Assembly (NCBI GenBank): GCA_017959485.1 | Contig: JAGDAM010000205.1 | Coordinates: forward strand, 1-5,313 | From: Clostridia bacterium | Lineage (GTDB): Bacteria; Bacillota_A; Clostridia; Oscillospirales; CAG-272 | Length of the DNA stretch: 5,313 nucleotides | Direction: 5' to 3' | Shown: one piece after another, positions 1-5,313 of the stretch | Position numbering within the stretch: the stretch's first letter is position 1 | Layout of the letters: every line of letters starts with the position of its first letter | Notes under the pieces: generated by a model | Told to the model about the DNA's origin: nothing | Seen by the model: the letters and a program-made list of their open reading frames with translations, nothing else | Databases searched by the model: none | Position numbers and translations under genes: made by a program

Positions 1-761
1 CCGGGGCCACGCTTATCGTCCGGAAGATAAGAGGAATAAAACGTCCGGCGATCGCCGGCATTCTTCCGTTCGCGAATCCGGTTCTGCTGCTCGACGCCGG
101 CGCCAACATAAACGTGAACGAGAGTTATCTTTCGCAGTTCGCGCTGATGGGAAGCATCTATTACGGCGAGCTTTTCGGCGTCGAAAGACCGCGCGTCGGA
201 CTCATCAACAACGGTTCGGAGGACTGCAAGGGAACCGAGGTTTACGTAAAGACCAACGAACTTCTCCGCGCCTCGCATGAGGTCAATTTTATAGGGAACG
301 TCGAAGCCGACAGGATCCCCGAGAACGTCGCAGACGTCGTGGTGGCGGACGGATTTACCGGAAATATCCTTCTGAAAAGCTACGAGGGAATGGGACGGTT
401 CGCCGTTTCGACGCTGAAGGAACTGTTTTCGGCCGACACCGTCACAAAAGTCTCCGGACTGCTCGTGAAGAAAAAACTTTCCGCTCTGCGCCGCAGGTTC
501 GACTCGGGAGAGTACGGCGGAGCGCCGCTTCTCGGCATCGCCGGGGCGGTGATCAAAGCCCACGGGTCCTCCGACGCCCGGGCGGTGAAGAACGCGGTCG
601 GGCAGGCGGTCTCATACGCCTCGTCACACACGATTTACAACATCGCGAAGCGGCTCGGGAGTATCGAATCGGATGAGAATCCGGTCTTTACGTCCCCGAT
701 TCCGCTCTACCGCGACAGAAACGGAAAGGCCGTTTCCGGCTTATCCGAAACCGGGAATTAA
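1..761 (+). CDS. plsX: Phosphate acyltransferase PlsX, 3' part (5' end outside window)
   Basis: PlsX makes acyl-phosphate from acyl-ACP and phosphate, the donor for PlsY in the first acylation of glycerol-3-phosphate; it is a peripheral membrane enzyme. The open frame enters at base 3 with no start in view, so the N-terminal part (about 105 residues, judged against B. subtilis PlsX from memory) lies upstream. An internal GTG at 114 is not the start, because conserved family sequence continues before it. Family blocks in order, counted from base 3: a GATLIV...RGIKRPA segment (residues 2-16), DAGANIN (31-37), FALMGSIYY, RVGLINNGSEDCKG, NFIGNVE, VADVVVADGFTGNILLK, and KAHGSSD (His at 187). The last 25 or so residues look longer than the usual PlsX tail and are rich in Pro, Ser and charged residues. 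The frame ends in TAA at 759-761, 12 bases before rnc. There is no acpP between them, although many Bacillota carry it there. Family assignment is very secure. Confidence 0.95.
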   Translation, partial: GATLIVRKIRGIKRPAIAGILPFANPVLLLDAGANINVNESYLSQFALMGSIYYGELFGVERPRVGLINNGSEDCKGTEVYVKTNELLRASHEVNFIGNVEADRIPENVADVVVADGFTGNILLKSYEGMGRFAVSTLKELFSADTVTKVSGLLVKKKLSALRRRFDSGEYGGAPLLGIAGAVIKAHGSSDARAVKNAVGQAVSYASSHTIYNIAKRLGSIESDENPVFTSPIPLYRDRNGKAVSGLSETGN

Positions 762-773
762 GTCAATACCGCA

Positions 774-1532
774 ATGATAAACAGTAAGGAATATTACGAT
801 AATTACAACGGCACCGCCGGCGGCGCGTCGCTCGAAGAGCTGATCGGATACCGGTTTGCAGACATGTCGCTTCTGCGCGAGGCAATGACTCACGCCTCCT
901 TCTCGGGCGAGCACGGAGGCATCGCGGTCTGTCCCTGCAACGAGCGGCTCGAGTTCCTCGGGGATTCGGTCCTGTCGGTGCTGGTCAGCAGGTTTCTCTT
1001 TGAAAGCCGTCCCGCGCTTTCCGAAGGGGAACTCAGCCGGCTGCGCGCGGAACTCGTATGCGAGCGCGCGCTCTTCGAATACGCCGGAAGGATATCGCTC
1101 GGGAGCTTTCTCATCCTCGGCAAGGGGGAGGAGAAGTCCGGCGCGCGCACCCGGAGGTCTTCGGTTGCCGACGCCTACGAGGCGCTGATCGCCTCGGTCT
1201 ATCTCGACGCGGGGACCGGCGCCGCCGCCGAAGCCGCGGTCTCGGGCTTTCTGATGCCTGCCGTTCAGGAACGGCTCGCGTCGCTGCTCGGAGGCCGGAA
1301 CGGGGCGGATTTCAAGACCATGCTCCAGGAGATGGTCCAGAGCGATCCCAAGGGGGAAATGCTCGAATACGTCGAGATAGGCGAAGAGGGACCCGACCAC
1401 GACAAGGTCTTCACGGTCGAAGCGAGGATAGACTCGAACGTTTTCGGCACCGGACGCGGCAAAACCAAGAAGGAAGCTGAACAGATGGCCGCCCGCGAAG
1501 CCCTCGTCCGCTGCGGGGTCATCAGATCATGA
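774..1532 (+). CDS. rnc: Ribonuclease III
   Basis: This is the double-strand-specific endoribonuclease that processes rRNA precursors and structured mRNAs in the cytoplasm, acting as a Mg2+-dependent homodimer. The 252-residue product is of normal length. The RIIID domain spans about residues 20-165. The signature NERLEFLGDS (56-65) supplies E57, E60 and D64; E84 in SEGELSRLRA and D133/E136 in VADAYEALI complete the acidic residues matching E. coli E38, E41, D45, E65, D114 and E117. A dsRNA-binding domain follows at about 178-248, with the DFKTMLQE opening and GRGKTKKEAEQMAA near the end. The ATG at 774 is the only good start. It gives about 15 more N-terminal residues than many homologues, and no clear Shine-Dalgarno precedes it: the nearest purine run is GGGA at 753-756, too far away. 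It lies 12 bases after the plsX stop in the same frame, so translation may rely on reinitiation. Its TGA overlaps the next gene's ATG. Confidence 0.97.
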   Translation: MINSKEYYDNYNGTAGGASLEELIGYRFADMSLLREAMTHASFSGEHGGIAVCPCNERLEFLGDSVLSVLVSRFLFESRPALSEGELSRLRAELVCERALFEYAGRISLGSFLILGKGEEKSGARTRRSSVADAYEALIASVYLDAGTGAAAEAAVSGFLMPAVQERLASLLGGRNGADFKTMLQEMVQSDPKGEMLEYVEIGEEGPDHDKVFTVEARIDSNVFGTGRGKTKKEAEQMAAREALVRCGVIRS

Positions 1533-2554
1533 GAGGAGAGGGACGTCCCCGCCACAAGAATCTCCCCGTATTCATACCACACCTCGGCTGCCCGAACGAC
1601 TGCGTCTTCTGTAACCAGAGAGCAATCTCGGGCAGACGGTTTTTTGATGAGGAAGAAGCGCTCGGGGGGCTCCGGCGCGCAATGGCGGACGTTCGGGAGG
1701 GAGAAACGGCGGAAATCGCGTTTTTCGGCGGCTCCTTCACCGGTATCGACCGCGGACTTATGATACGCCTGCTGACCGCGGCGTGCGAATATCTCGAGAC
1801 CGGCAGGGCGACCTCGGTCAGATGCTCGACCCGCCCGGACTATATCGACGCTGACACCGTCCGTCTTTTGAAGGAATACGGCGTCGGAACGGTGGAACTC
1901 GGGATTCAGAGCACCGACGACGCCGTGCTCGAAGCGTCCGGGAGAGGTCACTCGGCTGCCGACAGCCGGAACGCCTGCCGGACCGTCCTCGAAGCCGGGC
2001 TCGACTGCGTCGGGCAGATGATGGTCGGACTCCCGCTCTCGACTCCGGAAAACGAGCGGAAGACGGCGGAGGACATCTGCTCCTTCGGCTGCTCGGGAGC
2101 GAGAATATATCCGACAGTCGTTTTCAGGCATACCCGTCTCGAAGCGATGGCAAAATCCGGCGAATACCGTCCGATCGGAAACCGGGAGGCGGCCTCGCGG
2201 TGCGCCGATCTGATCGCGATTTTCGACGCGCGCGGCGTTAAGCTTTTGCGGGTCGGACTTTGCGCTTCCGAGAATCTCGCGTCGCCCGACGAGGTTTTTG
2301 CCGGAGCGTCTCATCCCGCAATCGGCGAGATGAGCATGTCGGAAGTCTTTTTCCGCAGGGAGTGCGAGGCGATCGAGAAGGCGGGTCTTGCCGGAGCGCG
2401 CGAAATAACCTTTTTCGTTTCTCCCGGATCGGTTTCCAAGGCGGTCGGGCAGAAAAGGGACAATATCAGGCGCCTCTGCGAAAAATACGGGACGTCAAGG
2501 GTAAAAATCCTTGAAAAAAGCGATTTGATAGGTTATAATATAACAATAGCTTAA
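1529..2554 (+). CDS. Radical SAM protein, Elp3-like without acetyltransferase domain
   Basis: A 341-residue radical SAM enzyme of unknown exact reaction. The cluster motif CPNDCVFC (C21, C25, C28; CX3CX2C) should bind a [4Fe-4S] cluster that cleaves S-adenosylmethionine. Other radical SAM features follow: FFGGSF (65-70), TRPDYID (101-107, similar to the RPD motif of Elp3), ELGIQS (123-128), QMMVGLP (163-169) and ARIYPTVV (191-198). These place it near the Elp3/COG1243 group. The GNAT acetyltransferase domain of true Elp3 is absent, since the protein ends at 341 residues against more than 500 for full Elp3. The C-terminus has VGQKRDNIRRL (306-316), slightly reminiscent of a KH-type RNA-binding loop. 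The start ATG overlaps the rnc stop in ATGA, indicating translational coupling; the only purine-rich stretch upstream is GGGG at 1515-1518. Homologues between rnc and smc are common in Clostridia and often annotated as 'elongator protein 3', which overstates what is known. The last 15 codons contain a probable promoter for smc. Confidence 0.9.
   Translation: MRGEGRPRHKNLPVFIPHLGCPNDCVFCNQRAISGRRFFDEEEALGGLRRAMADVREGETAEIAFFGGSFTGIDRGLMIRLLTAACEYLETGRATSVRCSTRPDYIDADTVRLLKEYGVGTVELGIQSTDDAVLEASGRGHSAADSRNACRTVLEAGLDCVGQMMVGLPLSTPENERKTAEDICSFGCSGARIYPTVVFRHTRLEAMAKSGEYRPIGNREAASRCADLIAIFDARGVKLLRVGLCASENLASPDEVFAGASHPAIGEMSMSEVFFRRECEAIEKAGLAGAREITFFVSPGSVSKAVGQKRDNIRRLCEKYGTSRVKILEKSDLIGYNITIA
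2511..2539 (+). promoter_or_regulatory. Probable housekeeping (sigma-A type) promoter for smc
   Basis: The -35 box TTGAAA lies at 2511-2516 (5 of 6 to consensus) and the -10 box TATAAT at 2534-2539 (6 of 6), with an ideal 17-base spacer. There is no extended -10 TG. Transcription would start near 2546, giving a leader of about 33 bases to the smc ATG. The site lies within the last codons of the radical SAM gene. It sits in a 70-base pocket with only 17 G/C, inside an otherwise GC-rich window, so chance occurrence is less likely than in AT-rich DNA. Activity is inferred from sequence only. Confidence 0.6.
2532..2544 (+). promoter_or_regulatory. Inverted repeat over the smc -10 box (operator-like)
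   Basis: The sequence GTTATA-A-TATAAC is a perfect inverted repeat with 6-base arms around one central base. It completely covers the -10 hexamer at 2534-2539, so a dimeric repressor bound here would block RNA polymerase. Part of the symmetry comes from the TATAAT box itself, so it may be coincidental. The outer GTTAT/ATAAC words recur in the second repeat at 2556-2565, which argues mildly for function. Confidence 0.3.
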
Positions 2555-2555
2555 G

Positions 2556-2565
2556 ATAACGTTAT
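2556..2565 (+). promoter_or_regulatory. ATAACGTTAT palindrome in the smc leader (operator-like)
   Basis: ATAACGTTAT is a perfect 10-base palindrome. Including the flanks (2551-2570), 8 of 10 base pairs are symmetric. It lies between the radical SAM stop and the smc ribosome binding site, about 10-20 bases downstream of the predicted transcription start. It carries the same ATAAC/GTTAT half-sites as the repeat at 2532-2544; the two ATAAC copies begin 16 bases apart. The arms are too short and AT-rich to be a terminator, and no T-run follows. Confidence 0.3.
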
Positions 2566-2567
2566 TT

Positions 2568-2572
2568 AAAGG
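2568..2572 (+). promoter_or_regulatory. smc ribosome binding site
   Basis: AAAGG ends six bases before the ATG at 2579, which is suitable spacing for a moderate Shine-Dalgarno sequence. It supports the ATG at 2579 as the smc start and is the best ribosome binding site in the window; rnc and the radical SAM gene have none as clear. Confidence 0.6.
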
Positions 2573-2578
2573 CAAAAG

Positions 2579-5313
2579 ATGTACCTTAAACAGATAGAAC
2601 TGCAGGGTTTCAAATCATTCCCCGACCGGACGAAGCTGACCTTCGAAAAAGGCGCGACCGTCGTCGTCGGACCGAACGGAAGCGGAAAATCCAACATCGC
2701 AGACGCCATGCGCTGGGTTCTCGGAGAGATTTCCTCGAAGAGTCTGCGCGGGAGCAAGATGGAGGATATCATCTTCGGCGGATCCGACAGCCGAAAGCCG
2801 ATGACCTACGCCGAAGTGTCGGTGACCTTCGACAACTCCTCCGAATACGGACGGATTGACGTGCCGTACGACGAAATAACCGTCACCCGGCGCTATCACC
2901 GAAGCGGTGAGAGCGAGTATTTCATCAACCGCCGCGAAGTGCGTCTCCGGGACATCTACGAGATGTTCCTCAACACCGGTATCGGCAGAAACGGTTACTC
3001 GATCATCGAGCAGGGAAGGATCGCCGAGATCATTTCAAAGAAGAGCGACGACCGGCGCGAAATATTCGAGGACGCGGCGGGAATCGCGAAACACCGTCAC
3101 AGCAAAAACGATGCGGAACGCAAACTCGACGCCGCCAACCAGAATATCGAACGTCTCCGCGACGCGCAGACGATCATGCAGGGGCATCTCGCCTCTCTCC
3201 AGCGCGAGAGCATACGCGCGAGGAGATTCGTCGAATACAGCGAGATAAAGAAGGAGGCGGACGTCCGTCTCTGGCTCTACGATACCGAAAAATACAGGCG
3301 CGACATAGCCGCCGCCGAAGCCGAGGGCGCCGCCGCCGACCGGGAGCTCGAGGAGAACGCGGAGGAACTGTCCGGCCTCGCCGCGCAGTCCGACCGCCTC
3401 GAGCAGCTGCTCGCCGAATCGCGCAGGGACGCCTCGGCCATCGTCGAAAGGATAAGGCAGAGGACGGGGGAAAACCACGAACTCGACGCCGAAATAAGAG
3501 TGGCGAGGACGCGGATAGACCATCTGACCGAAGCCGCCGAACGCGCCGGGAACGAATCCCGGGCGCTCGCGGGTTCCGCGGAGGAGGAAAAGAAAAACGC
3601 CGCGGCCAGGGAAGAGGAAGCCGAAAAGCTCCTCGCCGAGATCGATCGCCTGGCGCTTGAGGAAAAAAGACGGCGGGACGCTTCCGCCGCTTCGGCGGCC
3701 GAGGCCGACCGAATCGCCGCGGCGCTCGCTTCCGCATTCGACGAAGTCAGCGCCTGCCGCGCCGAGCTTTCCGACACCGAGGCGAGGATCGAGCTGCTGG
3801 GCAGGTCCGACACCGAGGAAGAGACCCGCGAAGAGGGCGCGAGACGCGATCTCAGCGAGCGCGAAGCCGCCGCGCAGGCGCACGAGGCCGAGTGCGGCGA
3901 GAGCGAAGAAAGAATCAGGCAGTATGAGATCAGGCAGCTGACGCTCGAGGGAGCGCTCGCGAAAGAGCGGGCGCAGGCCGAGACGCTGACCGCGTCCCGG
4001 GACGCCGCCGATTCCGAATCGCGGGAACTCAGAGTCGCGCGCGACACCCTTTCGGGCAGGATAGAAGCCCTGCGCCGGATGGAAGAGCATTTCGAGGGCT
4101 ATCAGGGAAGCGTCCGCGCGGTGATGCGCGCGGTGCGCGAGGGTTCGCTCTCGCCCGACGGCAGGATATACGGTCCCGTTTCGTCGGTCATCAGCGTCGA
4201 CGGAAGATACGTTACCGCCGTAGAGACCGCTCTCGGACAGCAGATCCAGAACATAATCGTCGAAAACGAGGAGACTGCCCACGCAGCCATCTACTGGCTT
4301 CGCCGGAACAACGCCGGATGCGCCACCTTTTATCCGCTGACGTCGGTCAGGGGAAGCGCTCCGACAAGAGAAATGGAGATTGCCGCCGGCTGCCGCGGAT
4401 ATATAGGTGTGGCGTCGGAACTCTGTTCCTGCGACGGAAAATTCAAAAACATTTTGTCTTCGATGCTCGGGCGCACGGTGGTTTTCGATACCCTCGAAAA
4501 CGCCACCGCTATGGCTAAAAAGACTGGATACAGCGTCCGCGCCGTAACCGCCGACGGACAGCTGATCAACCGCGGCGGTTCGTTTACCGGAGGATCGGTC
4601 AGGGCGGGGAGCGGAATACTCACCCGCGCCGACGACATCAGGCGGATGGAGGGAGACCTCGCCGCGACCGACAAGCGGCTTTCGGAGACGGTCGCCCGCG
4701 CGGAAAAACTCGATAAAGAACTCGGCTCTCTCGAGGCCCGGATAGGGACTATGGACAGCGAGAGACTGCTTGTCGAAAAGCTCGCCGCGGTTGAACGCGC
4801 CAAGCTTGAAAAGCAGCGCGAGACGCTTCGCGCCGACCGCGAACTGCTCGAAAAGATCAGGGGAGACCTTGCCGCCTCCGACAGCGAAAAGGAGGCGAGA
4901 GGCACCGAACTCGAATCGCTCCGCGCGAGACGCCGCGAACTCTCGCAGCGCGCCGACGAACTCGACGCCTACCGGCTGGAAGCCGAAACGAGAAGAAACG
5001 CCGCGGCGGCCGAACGCGAGCGCCTGTCGGAAGAGGCGGCCGCGCTGACGGTCAGAATATCCGAGGCGCGCCGCGACGTCGAAAGCTTGAGGGCGCTGGC
5101 CGCTCTCTCCCGCGAAAAGAGTGCGTCGCTGCTCGCCGATTCGGAGGCGAGAAAGGCCGAAAGAGAATCCGCCCTCGCCTCGCAGGAGGAACTCCGGGCT
5201 CATCTCGACGAGTGCCTTTCGGCTCTTGCCGAGGGCAGCGGGGAAATAGAAGAACTCAACAGAACAAGGGCGGGAGAAGAGGACAAAGGCCTCGATTACG
5301 AGCGCCGGCTCAA
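2579..5313 (+). CDS. smc: Chromosome segregation ATPase SMC, 5' part (3' end outside window)
   Basis: SMC is the core of the SMC-ScpAB condensin that loads near origins and aligns chromosome arms. The frame is open from ATG 2579 to the window edge: 911 residues of an expected 1,190 or so, with no stop or frameshift. The start MYLKQIELQGFKSF is canonical. The N-terminal ATPase lobe (1-165) shows Walker A GPNGSGKSN (31-39), the arginine-finger stretch SLRG (R57), KMEDIIFGGSDSRKP, and the Q-loop in YSIIEQG (Q145), then EIFEDAAGI. The outgoing coiled-coil arm (about 165-500) is dominated by Ala, Glu and Arg. The hinge runs from about F505 (FEGYQGSVRAV) to about 680 and ends with the glycine motif GGSFTGGS (666-673). 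The returning arm starts there and continues to the edge. The signature motif, Walker B and D-loop of the C-terminal head would lie beyond. I51 occupies a position that is Gln in B. subtilis SMC (GEQS). AAAGG upstream, and a strong promoter-like sequence at 2511-2539, suggest transcription partly independent of rnc. Confidence 0.97.
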   Translation, partial: MYLKQIELQGFKSFPDRTKLTFEKGATVVVGPNGSGKSNIADAMRWVLGEISSKSLRGSKMEDIIFGGSDSRKPMTYAEVSVTFDNSSEYGRIDVPYDEITVTRRYHRSGESEYFINRREVRLRDIYEMFLNTGIGRNGYSIIEQGRIAEIISKKSDDRREIFEDAAGIAKHRHSKNDAERKLDAANQNIERLRDAQTIMQGHLASLQRESIRARRFVEYSEIKKEADVRLWLYDTEKYRRDIAAAEAEGAAADRELEENAEELSGLAAQSDRLEQLLAESRRDASAIVERIRQRTGENHELDAEIRVARTRIDHLTEAAERAGNESRALAGSAEEEKKNAAAREEEAEKLLAEIDRLALEEKRRRDASAASAAEADRIAAALASAFDEVSACRAELSDTEARIELLGRSDTEEETREEGARRDLSEREAAAQAHEAECGESEERIRQYEIRQLTLEGALAKERAQAETLTASRDAADSESRELRVARDTLSGRIEALRRMEEHFEGYQGSVRAVMRAVREGSLSPDGRIYGPVSSVISVDGRYVTAVETALGQQIQNIIVENEETAHAAIYWLRRNNAGCATFYPLTSVRGSAPTREMEIAAGCRGYIGVASELCSCDGKFKNILSSMLGRTVVFDTLENATAMAKKTGYSVRAVTADGQLINRGGSFTGGSVRAGSGILTRADDIRRMEGDLAATDKRLSETVARAEKLDKELGSLEARIGTMDSERLLVEKLAAVERAKLEKQRETLRADRELLEKIRGDLAASDSEKEARGTELESLRARRRELSQRADELDAYRLEAETRRNAAAAERERLSEEAAALTVRISEARRDVESLRALAALSREKSASLLADSEARKAERESALASQEELRAHLDECLSALAEGSGEIEELNRTRAGEEDKGLDYERRL

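Noticed and set aside
114..116. GTG as a start for the first gene
   Set aside because: Conserved PlsX sequence continues in frame upstream to the window edge, so the gene is cut by the window rather than starting here.
1265..2314. 349-codon open frame on the - strand across rnc and the radical SAM gene
   Set aside because: Antisense to two intact genes and crossing their junction, with no family motif; a shadow of biased codon use.
2555..2578. Possible terminator between the radical SAM gene and smc
   Set aside because: The palindrome arms are short and AT-rich, and no run of T follows, so it should not terminate transcription.
3770..3818. 13-base direct repeat TCCGACACCGAGG at 3770-3782 and 3806-3818
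   Set aside because: It encodes SDTE twice, 12 residues apart, within the SMC coiled coil. Low-complexity composition explains it, and there is no third copy or array.
3035..5203. 722-codon open frame on the - strand opposite smc
   Set aside because: It lies wholly antisense to an intact, well-conserved smc. It has no recognisable domain and an Arg/Gly/Phe/Ala-rich composition. GC-rich codon use in smc rarely creates antisense stops, which explains its length.

Overview
The window is a stretch of bacterial housekeeping chromosome, all on the + strand, tightly packed and rich in G+C (roughly 60% by eye). Gene order is plsX (3' part), rnc, a short radical SAM gene of the Elp3-like type, and smc (5' part). 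A radical SAM gene between rnc and smc is typical of Clostridia. Several sequence details, such as the SMC stretch LGEISSKSLRG and the PlsX stretch NNGSEDCKG, resemble high-GC Clostridia of the Oscillospirales kind as I remember them. I infer an uncultured, probably gut-associated, high-GC Bacillota; no rRNA or other direct taxonomic marker is present.

Layout. Bases 1-761 hold the last 252 residues of PlsX, the phosphate acyltransferase of phospholipid synthesis. After 12 bases comes rnc (774-1532), a complete RNase III with all catalytic acidic residues and a dsRNA-binding domain. Its stop overlaps the start of the radical SAM gene in ATGA (1529-1532). That gene (1529-2554) encodes a 341-residue CX3CX2C protein related to the radical SAM half of Elp3 but without an acetyltransferase domain. 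After 24 AT-rich bases smc starts at 2579 and stays open to the window edge: ATPase N-terminal lobe, first coiled-coil arm, hinge and part of the returning arm are visible, while the C-terminal head is not.

The genes span membrane lipid synthesis, RNA processing, probable RNA or tRNA modification, and chromosome organisation. The tight spacing suggests plsX, rnc and the radical SAM gene are co-transcribed. The one conspicuous non-coding signal is an AT-rich pocket (17 G/C in bases 2511-2580). It holds an excellent housekeeping-type promoter (TTGAAA, 17 bp, TATAAT) inside the 3' end of the radical SAM gene. Two inverted repeats built from the same 5-mer GTTAT/ATAAC follow, one covering the -10 box and one in the predicted leader. 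smc may therefore have its own, possibly regulated, promoter.

I found no mobile element, CRISPR array, RNA gene or terminator. Nothing here amounts to a clearly new biological system; the best leads are the smc promoter/operator-like region and the uncharacterised radical SAM protein.
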